Source: Porodaedalea pini (Eukaryota; Basidiomycota; Agaricomycetes; Hymenochaetales; Hymenochaetaceae). Taken from it: a DNA stretch of 64,000 nucleotides. The notes beneath the pieces were generated by a model that ran no database searches, was not told the origin of the DNA, and worked only from the letters and a program-made list of their open reading frames with translations. This document shows positions 11,820 to 22,231 of the stretch, piece by piece (positions within the stretch are counted from its first letter, which is position 1; every line of letters begins with the position of its first letter). The stretch spans positions 186,001 through 250,000 of the forward strand of contig NBAY01000063.1 of NCBI GenBank assembly GCA_002794775.1, in the 5' to 3' direction. Position numbers and translations under genes: made by a program.

Positions 11820-13880
11820 GTTTCGAAAAGCTACCAGAACATCAACCTTGGGACCATGTCATCGACCTGAAACCCAACTTCAAGCCTAGCAACTGTAAGA
11901 TCTATCTGCTCACGCCAACTGAGCAACAGTCGCTGAAGGATTTCCTCAAGGAAAATTTGAAGTCGGGCTGCATATGAAAATCGATTTCACTGATGGTGTC
12001 ACCTTTCTTCTTTATCAAGAAGGCCGACAGGTCCTTGTGCCCAATCCAGGATTACTGGAAGCTCAATGAGGGCATGATCAAGAATAAGTATCCTCTCCCC
12101 CTCATCGACGAGCTTGTCGACAAGGTCAAGAAGGTGAAGTTCATCACTAAGCTTGACCTTCACTGGGGATACTATAATGTCCAGATCCGTGAGGGCAATG
12201 AATGGAAGGCAGCTTTCCACACAAACATGGGTCTTTTCGAACCAACAGTCATGTTTTTCGGTCTCTGCAATGCACCAGCGACATTCCAGGCTTTCATCAA
12301 CCACATCTTCAAGGGACTGATCTACGATAACTTGATCATTGTCTACCTTGACAACATCCTGATCCTCTCACAGACTCTCAAGGAACATATCGAGACATCG
12401 AGGCGTGTCCTTCAGATCCTGTGAGAAAATGGCCTGTACCTGAAACTGGAAAAATGTGAATTCAATGCCAAGGTTGTAAAATACCTCGGCCACATCATCG
12501 GCAATGGTGAGATCAAGGCTGACCTGGCAAAGACAGAGGCAATCGCAGACTGGCCCATCCCATGAAACGTTAAACAGCTGCAACAGTTCCTAGGCATGGG
12601 CAACTGGCTGCGACAGTTCATCAAGGACTACAGCAAGGTAGTCCATCCATTAACATCACTGACAGGCAAAAAGGACTGGGTATGGGAGACTGAACAGCAA
12701 GAAGTGTTCAAGGAGCTGAGACGATATCTCTGCTCACCTCCAGTCCTGGCCATCGCCAATGACGAGGGCCCTTTCCACATCGAAGCAGACTCATCAAACT
12801 TCACGCTTGGAGGTGTGTTGTTACAGAAACAGGAAGGCAAGTGGAGGGTAGTCACCTACAGGCCAGAAGCACTCCTGCCGGCAGAACGAAACTATGAGAT
12901 CTACAACAAAGAGATGCTCGCAATCATTTCAGCACTCAAAGAGTGGAGGCAATACCTTCTCAGCGCCCATCATAAGATTGAAATCTGGTCCAACCATGCT
13001 AACCTCACGTATTTCAGGTCAGCGCAGAAGCTGAGCTACCGTCAAGCTCACTGGCAAACAGAGCTCGAGGAATTTGACTTCCACCTCGAACACAAGTTGG
13101 GAAAGACAATGGGCAAGGCAGACCTGCTATCATGCAAGGCGGGCTACGATAAGGGCAAGGATGACAATGATGGGGTCATGTTCATCAAGGAGAAGTGGTT
13201 GAACTGTGGGGTGGTGAGGACGTCGTGTGATGAGGTGTTGGAAAGAGTGAGTGAAGCGCAGAGGGTGCAGAATGAGTCGGAGAGGCTGACAGGTATGACG
13301 GAGGTCAACGGGTTGTGGTGGATGAAGGGCAAGGTGTACGTACTGTCAACAGTGAAGGAGGCCGTATTGTGGGAATGTCACAACTTGGTCCTGGCCAGAC
13401 ATCCAGGAGCATCAAAAATGGTGGAACTCGTGCGTCGTGACTTCTGGTGGGCCTTGATGTTCTCAGATGTGAGGGCATATGTCTGAAGATGTGATCGATG
13501 CCAATGAACAAAGGCTTTGAGAATGTTGAGGTCAAGACAGCTTCATCTGAATGCAATACCAGAAGGCTCTTGGGAAATCGTCATGGTTGATCTCATTGGA
13601 GAACTCTCAGACTTGAAGGGACACAACACCATCTGCGTCTTCGTGGACAGATTCTCAAAGCAGATGCATGTGATCCCTATGATGACAAAACTGTTGGCAG
13701 AAGGCATGGCACAGCTGTATTGGGATCATGTCTTTTGCCTCCATGGCCTACCAAAGAAGATCATCCACAACCAAGGCATGCAGTTTGACGCATCAATGAT
13801 GAAGGAGCTGTACAAACTCCTGTACATCGAAGGCAACCTGTCAACAGCATACCACCCACAGATGGATGGTCAGATGGAAC
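11820..13880 (+). pseudogene. pol: Element C pol: RT, RNase H and first part of integrase
   Basis: Begins in the segment before RT and runs through RT (YLD-N in place of YLDD at about 12346, so one catalytic Asp is changed), RNase H (about 12660-13110) and integrase up to the region of the third catalytic residue. TGA stops at 11975-11977, 12422-12424, 12563-12565, 13484-13486 and 13505-13507 lie at codons that are Arg in the intact copies. It is cut at 13880 by element D, with the target duplication GGAAC at 13876-13880. Confidence 0.9.
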
Positions 13881-14293
13881 TGTTAGAACCTGAACTTTCA
13901 CCTTTTCCTTTATTTTCCCTTTTACCATTTCCTTTATTATATTCGTCCTTTTCATTATATTTACCCATCTTACACAATCATTCCCACACTACCTTCATTC
14001 GTTCCATTCCCACTCGTTATGTAATGTTAGGTAATATAGTCTCACGGTCGTCGCTATATAAGGTCTCAGGAATCGCATGAACTCCTTGTTCTGCTTTTCC
14101 TCTTACCTCCGCGACGACCTAGGTGAGACTCGTCCCCCTTGTATTAGTTTAGACTTGTATTAATCCTCTTACCTCCACGACGACCTAGCCTGAGTAAGCG
14201 TGTCCCGAGTCTACGCTCGAGTATAGCACGTCCCAGACGACAGTCAGCCGAGGCCTGCCCAGTCCGAGTCGTCTCCCGGACTCCCGCCTAACA
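13881..14293 (+). repeat. Element D 5' LTR
   Basis: Starts TGTTAGAACC and ends CTAACA. Contains the TATA box, predicted start site and an internal direct repeat (14099-14122 and 14165-14188, one mismatch). The first repeat copy is followed directly by GTGAGA, which resembles a splice donor. Confidence 0.95.
14055..14098 (+). promoter_or_regulatory. Element D TATA box and predicted transcript start
   Basis: TATATAAGG begins at 14055. The 11-mer GTTCTGCTTTT at 14088-14098 starts 33 bp downstream, the usual TATA-to-start distance, and is the exact reverse complement of 14295-14305 after the LTR. This pairing is the reason for placing the RNA 5' end here; no transcript data are available. Confidence 0.7.
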
Positions 14294-15003
14294 TAAAAGC
14301 AGAACCTCACCCAGGCTCATCCCCAGCGTAAGTCGTCGCTGTCGACTCGCCTTCACTCGGTCTAGAGGAGCGCTCCCCTCGACGGACTTGACGTGTAAAC
14401 CCCCTAAACGACAACCCTCAACCCTGCCCGGACGTTTTCGGACGTTCGTGTATTACGTAAATATATCAACCGACATTTCCCGACCCTGGCTCTACGAATT
14501 AGCCTCTGGTGGAGCACGCACCTAACGTGGACGTGGGTAACAAGACGAGTCCAAACTTCGACGACAATCTCGTTTGTAATCTCACTCGGATCCTACCGCC
14601 TCGTCATCAACTTCGCTGACGAACCCGCTCAACGTTGGCATAACCCCGGATCGAACGCGCAACCAATCCCTGTCCCTCCGCCAACGTCAAGATAGATCTC
14701 ACCGACGAACAGCAACGGGCCCTTCCTGCTTCAGCCCGTTGGGATCCAGACCGACCAGGCTACGTCGCGACCAATAATAGCGGCGCCACTCACGACATCT
14801 GGTGGAGTGAAATCCGGCGCAGCTGGTATTCATCAGACGAACGAGGGAGGAGAGCAAGGTGGCCCCCAGCCGCTCCGTCGTCACCTGCACCGTCAACGTC
14901 TACGGTCAACCTACCGCTGACCCCAGGTCCTTACCGCGAAACCAACAGAGACCCCTCACCGCCGACTCCTCCAGAACCTTCGACACCCGCACCCGAACCC
15001 GCG
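14294..15003 (+). other. Element D leader: self-priming site, palindrome, AUG-less open frame
   Basis: AAAAGCAGAAC at 14295-14305 pairs with the predicted RNA 5' end. The palindrome GGAGCGCTCC is near 14367. From about 14690 the gag frame is open for roughly 100 codons upstream of the gag ATG with no ATG. A separate open frame without ATG precedes it (about 14405-14695). Both frames are also open in B and G. Confidence 0.65.
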
Positions 15004-16083
15004 ATGTCAGCAGAAGGTTTCAGCCAACAGCAAATGGCGCAGATCGCGGCCATCGTTGCGAATGCCTTCGCCCATCAGGCGAACAACGCCCCAGCACCGG
15101 TCGCGGCCGCTAACCCCCCGACCCCCAACATAGATGTCGCCCGGCCACGAGAATTCACTGGTGGCGACGATTACCTCGACTTCAGACGTGAAGTCCTCCT
15201 TTTTGTATCCGCAAATCCAAGTCGATACCCTACGTCAGAGAGTAAGATTTATGTAGCTCTCTCCTACCTGAAGGGTGGTAATGCGGCAACGTGGGCGCAG
15301 AACTACGTCGAGGAGTCGACAACGTCGGGGATCGTCACCTTCACCGACAGCTGGGAAAGATTCCAGGAACGACTCGACGCCTCGTTCGACGACCCGAATC
15401 GCAAGGAGAAAGCGCTGAAGGATTTCCGAGATAAGGTTCAGAAGGACCTAACCGCGGACGAGTTCTTCCAGAAGTTCGACGTGATAATTAAGCGCGCCGA
15501 GTTGAAAGACGACAGCGTCATCTGCGATCGCCTCAAGCGGGCGATGAACATCGAGGTGGTCCGTGGAGTGCTAAGGTCGACGCCAGTCCCAACGAAATAC
15601 GAGGATTGGAAGAACAAGGCGATTGAAATAGACCGCGGCGAACAGCAGATTCGCGCTATCCAACGAGGACGCGCCTTTCTTCCCCCTCCTCGCCTACCAC
15701 AACAAGCGCCCCCAGCTCGCCGTCAGGTGGCGGCCCCTCACGTCGACAGACGCGATGCGACCGGCGTCACCTTTGGAGGCGCTGGTCAACCGATGGACGT
15801 CTCGATGAACGAGGCACAACGACGACGTGCATGCTGGATCTGTGGTGGGCTGGGCCACTTTAAAGACAAGTGCCCGCAGGCGAAACCGATCATCCAGCGC
15901 ATGCTGGAACTGATGGCGCCAGGCGAACGTCGTGTCCTCGCCGACGAGCTCGGAGCAATGAAGGAGTCGGCCTTCGAGGAAGTCGTAGACACTCGGAGGT
16001 CGACGGTGGAGGACTATGTGGAGGAAGAAGGCGATAACGAAGAGGTCGTCGACTCGCAGGGTTTTGCGAACGGTCAGGCGTAG
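15004..16083 (+). CDS. gag: Element D Gag (capsid-nucleocapsid)
   Basis: A 359-residue protein from the ATG at 15004. It is the structural protein expected to form the virus-like particle. Residues about 40-220 are the retrotransposon gag (capsid) region, residues about 220-255 a basic, proline-rich linker, and residues about 277-292 a CCHC zinc knuckle with the spacing C-X2-C-X4-H-X4-C. The C-terminus is acidic. It is intact, with a TAG stop at 16081-16083. The pol frame starts at -1 before this stop. The frame remains open upstream of the chosen ATG, so the natural N-terminus may be longer. Confidence 0.9.
   Translation: MSAEGFSQQQMAQIAAIVANAFAHQANNAPAPVAAANPPTPNIDVARPREFTGGDDYLDFRREVLLFVSANPSRYPTSESKIYVALSYLKGGNAATWAQNYVEESTTSGIVTFTDSWERFQERLDASFDDPNRKEKALKDFRDKVQKDLTADEFFQKFDVIIKRAELKDDSVICDRLKRAMNIEVVRGVLRSTPVPTKYEDWKNKAIEIDRGEQQIRAIQRGRAFLPPPRLPQQAPPARRQVAAPHVDRRDATGVTFGGAGQPMDVSMNEAQRRRACWICGGLGHFKDKCPQAKPIIQRMLELMAPGERRVLADELGAMKESAFEEVVDTRRSTVEDYVEEEGDNEEVVDSQGFANGQA
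16059..16065 (+). promoter_or_regulatory. Element D predicted -1 frameshift site
   Basis: GGGTTTT read as G GGT TTT in the gag frame fits the X-XXY-YYZ slippery rule. It lies 15 nt before the gag stop, inside the gag-pol overlap. After slippage the pol frame is open. The same heptamer occurs at the equivalent place in A, B and G. Confidence 0.7.
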
Positions 16084-19000
16084 CCATCGGGGCGACTGAC
16101 CGAGAAGAACAAGAGACTTTGAATCCGGATCCGCTAAAATATAACCAACCGTTTGTACAATACGTAGATGCGAACAACGTCGATGGTTTTCCCGATTACG
16201 AAGTCTCCACCGGTGTGAACAAGAATGAAGAGTACGAACAACTGTTCATGAGAGGAACTGGCGGACGCCAGCTGGACCTTCTCCTGACCATCGAGCATGA
16301 AATAGCTGGTGAGGTGAGAGAGGTAGATGCGCACGCCCTTGTGGATTCGGGATGCACGGGATCCTGCATCGACGTCAGGTTCATCGAGAGGTACGGGCTG
16401 GAAACGAAACGCTACATTCAACCCCTCGCGGTGCTGAACGCCGATGGCACACACAATGAGGCCGGATTGATCGAGGAGTACGTTGACGTCGAACTCATGA
16501 TCGGCCGTCATCGGGAGAAGATCGTCCTCGCAGTAACGTCCCTAGCATCATCGAACATCTTCCTGGGGTACGACTGGCTTCGACGTCACAATCCGGAGGT
16601 CGACTGGAAAACGGGCTCGATCGAATTTACCTGCTGTCCAGAAGAATGTGCGATCGAGAGGGAGCCGGTGGAGGACCTAGGCGAGGTGAAGAAGGTGGTG
16701 GAGCAGATGAGGAGGGTGAGTGAGATGCGAATGGACAAGACGTCCTGGCCCGCATACCTCAACGACTACGCCGACGTTTTCAGCGAAAAAGGTTTCGAGA
16801 AGCTGCCGGAACACCGACCCTGGGACCATGTCATCGACTTGAAGCCCGACTTCAAACCGAGCGACTGTAAGATCTACCCGCTCACGCCGACTGAGCAGCA
16901 GTCACTCAAGGACTTCCTTGATGAGAACCTGAAGTCGGGTCGCATTCGACGGTCGATATCACCCATGGCGTCGCCCTTCTTCTTCATTAAGAAGGCCGAC
17001 AAATCGCTACGCCCCATCCAGGATTACCGTAAGCTCAATGACGGTACAATCAAGAACAAGTACCCCCTCCCTCTCATTGACGAACTCGTCGACAAGGTCA
17101 AGAAAGCGAAATACATCACTAAGCTTGACCTTCGCTGGGGGTACTACAATATCCGGATCCGCGAGGGCGACGAATGGAAAGCAGCGTTTCGCACGAACAT
17201 GGGCCTCTTCGAACCGACGGTCATGTTTTTTGGCCTTTGCAATGCGCCGGCCACATTCCAGGCCTTTGTCAACCACATCTTTAAGGACCTGATCTACGCA
17301 AACTTGATCATCGTATACCTCGACGACATCCTGATCCTCTCGGAAACCATTGAGGAGCATATCGACACGTCGAGGCGCGTACTCCAGATCCTCCGAGAGA
17401 ATGGCCTGTACCTGAAGCCGGAGAAGTGCGAGTTTGACGCCAAGGTCGTCAAATACCTCGGCCACATCATCGGCAATGGAGAGATCAGGGCTGACCCGGC
17501 AAAGACAGAGGCGATTGCGAACTGGCCAGTCCCACGGAACCTCAAGGAGCTGCAACAGTTCCTCGGCATGGGAAACTGGCTGAGACGGTTTATTAAGGAC
17601 TACAGCAAGGTGGTCCGACCGTTGACGTCGTTAACGGGCAAGAAGGACTGGGTATGGGAGACCGAACAGCAGGAAGTGTTCGAGGAGCTGAGACGACGTC
17701 TCTGCTCACCTCCAGTCCTAGCCATCGCCAATGACGAGGGCCCTTTCCGTGTAGAAGCGGACTCGTCGAACTTTGCGCTTGGTGGTGTGTTGTTGCAGAA
17801 GCAGGAAGGGAAGTGGAGGGTGATCGCCTACAGGTCAGAGGCACTTGAACCAGCGGAACGAAACTACGAGATCTACAACAAGGAGATGCTCGCGATCGTT
17901 TCGGCGCTCAAGGAGTGGCGGCAATACCTCCTTGGCGCTCACCACTAAATTGAAATCTGGTCCGACCACGCCAACCTCACCTACTTCAGGTCAGCGCAGA
18001 AGCTGAGCTATCGTCAAGCTCGCTGGCGAACCGAACTCGAGGAATTCGACTTCCACCTTGAACACAAGTCGGGGAAGACAATGGGCAAGGCCGACTTGCT
18101 GTCACGCATGGCGGGCTATGATCAGGGCAAGGATGACAATGACGGCGTCGTGTTCATCAAGGAGAAATGGCTGAACCGTGGGGTGGTAAGGACGTCGCGT
18201 GATGAAATGTTGGAACGAGTGGGTGAGGCGCAGAGAGCGCAAGACGAGTCGGAGAGGCCGACGAATATGGTGAAGGTCGACGGGTTGTGGCGGATGAAAG
18301 GCAAGGTGTACGTGCCGTCGACGATGAAGGAAGCGGTATTGCGGGAGTACCACGACTCGACCCTGGCAGGACATCCTGGATCGTCGAAGACGGTCGAACT
18401 GGTACATCGAGACTTCTGGTGGGCGTCAATGTTCTCCGATGTCCGAACATACGTCCGAGGATGCAACCGTTGCCAATGGACGAAAGCCTTAAGAACGTCG
18501 AGGTCGAGACCGCTTCATCCTAACGCGATCCCTGAAGGTCCCTGGGAGATCGTCACGGTCGACCTAATCGGAGAACTCCTGGACTCTAAGGGACACAATG
18601 CAATCTGCGTCTTCGTGGACAGATTCTCGAAACAGATGCATGCCATCCCGACGACGACGAAACTGTCAGCGGAAGGCATGGCTCAGTTATACCGAGACCA
18701 CGTCTTCCGCCTCCATGGCCTACCGAAGAAGATCATCCACGACCGAGGCACACAGTTCGATGCGTCGATGATGAAGGAGCTATACAAACTCCTACACATC
18801 GAAGGCAACCCGTCAACGGCATACCACCCACAAACGGACGGTCAGACGGAACACGTCAATCAAGAGCTCGAACAGTACCTCCGGCTCTTCGTCGATCATC
18901 GGCAATCGGACTGGAAGGACTGGCTCCCCCTCGCAGAGTTCGCCTACAACAACCGCGAACATTCAGCGACAAGGATGTCACCCTTCTACGCAAACACCGG

Positions 19001-19709
19001 ACGTCACCCTATGAGCTTCGACACCGTACGAACTTCCTCTGCCAACATGTCGGCGGAAGAATTCGCCAAGCACATCAAGGAGACTCATCGCGTTGCTAAG
19101 GACAATCTAGTCAAGGCAGCAGAGGACATGAGGCGCTACCATGACCGGACAGCAGGAGCTTCGGTGGAGTACAAGGCTGGAGACAAAGTCTTCCTTGACG
19201 GGCGAAACATCAGTACGGACTCGCCGACGAAGAAACTCGCAGACAAATGGTACGGCCCCTTTGACATCGTCGACAAGGTAGGAGCGAGCGCATACAAGCT
19301 CAAACTCCCGAAGCGATGGAAAAAGGTCCACCCTGTCTTCAACGAAGCCCTGTTGAAACCCGCCGTCAAACCGTCCTTTGAAAGCCAGAAGCAACCGCCG
19401 CCGTCGCCGCCACACATCGTCGACAACGAGGAGGAATACGAACTCGAGGAAGTCTTAGACTCACGTCTGCACCGAGGGCAACTACAGTACCTTGTCAAGT
19501 GGGTCGGCTACAATGAACCTACTTGGCAGCCTGAGACGGACTTCGGCGAGAACGCGAAGGAGGCGATCGCTGAGTTCTACCTCAAACATCCCGGTGCACC
19601 TCGGAAACTCGACATCCCTCGTCAACGACTCCGTCCGCTCTTCGTCGACACCGAGCCTGACGACCGCGATCATGGTTGGTCGGGACGCCCAACCTTGAAG
19701 GGGGGGTAA
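16065..19709 (+). pseudogene. pol: Element D Pol, one premature stop
   Basis: A polyprotein frame of 1215 codons in the -1 frame of gag. The order is protease (D-S-G near 16345), RT (YLDD near 17318-17335), RNase H (about 17640-18100), integrase zinc-binding domain (H-H-C-C, about 18350-18480) and catalytic core (about 18550-18900), GPY/F region (about 19230-19350) and chromodomain (about 19440-19580). The only break is TAA at 17946-17948 in RNase H, where element G has AAG; this needs an A-to-T transversion and so differs from the TGA stops of older copies. The stop TAA at 19707-19709 directly abuts the 3' LTR and overlaps the polypurine tract. Confidence 0.92.
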
Positions 19710-20122
19710 TGTTAGAACCTGAACTTTCACCTTTTCCTTTATTTTCCCTTTTACCATTTCCTTTATTATATTCGTCCTTTTCATTATATTTACCCATCTT
19801 ACACAATCATTCCCACACTACCTTCATTCGTTCCATTCCCACTCGTTATGTAATGTTAGGTAATATAGTCTCACGGTCGTCGCTATATAAGGTCTCAGGA
19901 ATCGCATGAACTCCTTGTTCTGCTTTTCCTCTTACCTCCGCGACGACCTAGGTGAGACTCGTCCCCCTTGTATTAGTTTAGACTTGTATTAATCCTCTTA
20001 CCTCCGCGACGACCTAGCCTGAGTAAGCGTGTCCCGAGTCTACGCTCGAGTATAGCACGTCCCAGACGACAGTCAGCCGAGGCCTGCCCAGTCCGAGTCG
20101 TCTCCCGGGCTCCCGCCTAACA
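19710..20122 (+). repeat. Element D 3' LTR
   Basis: A 413-bp LTR directly after the polypurine tract, almost identical to 13881-14293, followed by the GGAAC duplication at 20123-20127. Confidence 0.96.
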
Positions 20123-20984
20123 GGAACGTGTTAACCAAGAGCTTGAACAGTACCTTCAGCTCTTCATTAACCATCGGCAAGTGGACTGGAAGGACTGGCT
20201 CCCCCTTGCAGAGTTCACATACAACAACCATGAACACTCAGCGACAAAGATGTCCCCCTTCTACACGAATACAGGATGTCACCCTCTGAGCTTCAACATG
20301 ACACGAACCTCCTCTGCCAACATGTCAGCGGAAGAATTCGCAAAGCACATTAAGGAAATGCATCACATTGCGAAGGACAATCTGATCAAGGCAGCAGAGG
20401 ACATGAAATGCTACCATGATCGGACGGCAGGAACTTCGGTGGAGTACAAGACTGGAGACAAGGTCTTCCTTGACAGGCGAAACATCAGCACAGACTTGCC
20501 AATGAAGAAGCTTGCTGACAAGTGGTACGGCCCCTTCGACATCATTGACAAGGTAGGAGCGAGTGCGTACAAGCTCAAGCTCCTGAAGTGATGGAAGAAA
20601 GTCCACCCGGTCTTCAATGAAGCCCTGTTGAAACCCACTGTTAAACCATCCTTTGAAAGCCAGAGACAGCTGCTATCGCAGCTGCCAGACATCATCGATA
20701 ATAAGGAAGAATACAAGGTCGAGGAGGTCATCGACTCACGTCTGCACCGAGGGAAACTACAGTACCTCGTCAAGTGGGTCAGGTACAATGAACCGACTTG
20801 GCAGCCTGAGACGGACTTTGGCAAGAACGCAAAGGAGGTGATCACTGAATTCTATTGAAAACATCCTGGCGCTCTGCAAAAACTCAACATTCCTTGCCAA
20901 CGACTCTGTCCACTCTTTGTCAACACTGAGCCAGATGACTGCGATCTTGGTTGGTTGGGATGCCCAACCTTGAGGGGGGGGTAA
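20123..20984 (+). pseudogene. pol: Element C pol, integrase end and chromodomain
   Basis: Continuation of the integrase cut at 13880. It includes the GPY/F region (about 20515-20590) and a chromodomain (about 20710-20850). TGA at 20589-20591 replaces CGA and another TGA lies at 20856-20858. A G-rich polypurine tract ends just before the 3' LTR. Confidence 0.88.
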
Positions 20985-21400
20985 TGTTAGGACTCGAACT
21001 CTTTTATTTCCCCTTTTATCACTTCTTTTCTTTTAATTGCTCCTTTTCACCATATTTAATTGTCTTTTCAATCATTTCCCACCACCCCTTCACATGACCT
21101 TCATCCATTCTATTCCATTTGTTTATGTAACATTAGGTAATATAGTCTCATGGTCATTGCTATATAAGGTCTCAGGAATCACATGAACTCCTTGTTCTGC
21201 TTTTCCTCTTACCTCCACGATGACCTAGGTGAGACTTGTCCCCCTTGTATTAGTTTAGACTTGTATTAATCCTCTTACCTCCGCGATGACCTAGCCTGAG
21301 CATAGCGTGTCCCGAGTCCCCGCTCGAGTATAGCACATCCCAGACGATAGTCAGCCGAGGCCTGCCCAGTCTGAGTTGTCTCCCGGACTCCCACCTAACA
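20985..21400 (+). repeat. Element C 3' LTR
   Basis: A 416-bp family LTR starting TGTTAGGACT and ending CTAACA, diverged from the D and G LTRs and with the early pyrimidine tract shortened. Element E sequence resumes at 21401. Confidence 0.92.
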
Positions 21401-21775
21401 GATTCTTTCCTTATGGTGTCCAATCATGAGCTTGATGTCGACGTATTTCTCAATCAAGCTGGCCTCATTATGCATGCTGTCTTCATTGAGCACTGCGAGG
21501 GGTCTGATGTAGCACCTGGTCTCTAGCCTGTATTGTTTGACAAACCTTACATTGATGCATGATCCCGTACACCCTGAGTCCATGAGGGCATGTGCATCCA
21601 CCCCTCTCACTTCACCCTCCACACTGTGTCTGACATTCAAGAGGAGGTCCAGCTGGCATCCACCAGTTCCCCTCACAAACAGCTGCTCGTACTTGCTATC
21701 CTCATTCACACCAGTGGGAACTTCGTAATCAGAAAAGTCATCAGCATCATTTGCATCTAGGTATTGTACAGATGG
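21401..21775 (-). pseudogene. pol: Element E protease fragment
   Basis: Encodes the pre-protease segment and the protease with D-S-G, aligning with the same region of A, D and G. It is cut at 21401 by the end of element C and at 21775 by element F. The last five bases (GATGG) are the F target duplication. Confidence 0.88.
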
Positions 21776-22219
21776 TGTCAGCGACGGACTACGGGTACAC
21801 AAATGGTAGCCGGGTCACGCGGAACTCAGTCAGAGGAGGAGGGAGACAAGAGAGAGCGGTGGGGCAGGGGAACTGACACAGCGCGGAGATAAGGAGCAGC
21901 TTCTGGACGTAGCCAGGTAGAATTGACCAGGTCGAAACTAGGGGATAAGTACAGGAGGACTACCTACTTATATACCCTTCAGCGGCTGCGCACGGACCAG
22001 GGAATTAACTACTTCATAAGGATAGATGATAGAACGTCGTGGAACTTCATAGAATAATGAAATCATAGGATCGGTCAGCGAGTAAGGATAGTGCGAGAAG
22101 GAGCGTAATGAATAATGAGTAAGCAGGAATAAGCGTGATTAGTGATGGATGGATAAGATATGATAAGATAAGATAAGAGAAAATGATAAGATAAGATAAT
22201 TTAAAAAGCGTCCATGACA
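21776..22219 (-). repeat. Element F 3' LTR
   Basis: A 444-bp LTR. On the minus strand it follows the purine-rich tract GAAGGGGAGGG at about 22223-22233, which also overlaps the pol stop. It carries the same GATAAG cluster (22152-22200) as the 5' copy. Confidence 0.95.
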
Positions 22220-22231
22220 TGACCCTCCCCT

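Larger units (their letters stand above)
13881..20122 (+). mobile_element. Element D: full-length, nearly intact chromovirus
   Basis: LTRs of 413 bp at 13881-14293 and 19710-20122 differ at two positions by eye. The target duplication is GGAAC (13876-13880 and 20123-20127). Gag is intact and pol has a single nonsense codon. Removing D rejoins element C integrase in frame. Closely similar to element G, so both come from the same recently active lineage. Confidence 0.96.
11820..21400 (+). mobile_element. Element C: degenerate chromovirus interrupted by A and D
   Basis: Plus-strand member of the same family. Its 5' LTR, gag and protease lie left of the window. Pol from just upstream of RT is at 11820-13880 and resumes at 20123 after element D. 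The 3' LTR is at 20985-21400. It is inserted in the protease region of element E. All visible pol pieces carry CGA-to-TGA stops, so the copy is dead and is older than A and D. Confidence 0.92.

Noticed and set aside
13517..14080. Open frame running from element C integrase into the element D LTR
   Set aside because: It is a chance read-through across an insertion junction, as the target duplication and LTR start at 13881 show. The similar frames at 19676-19909, 51605-52102 and 57702-57935 are of the same kind.
14294..14320. Conventional tRNA primer-binding site after the LTR
   Set aside because: The sequence does not begin with TGG and matches the element's own RNA 5' end over 11 bases, so self-priming explains it better.
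17007..17555. Long open frame of 182 codons on the strand opposite to element D pol
   Set aside because: It is antisense to RT, the same shadow appears in other copies of the family, and the sense frame has all the RT motifs.
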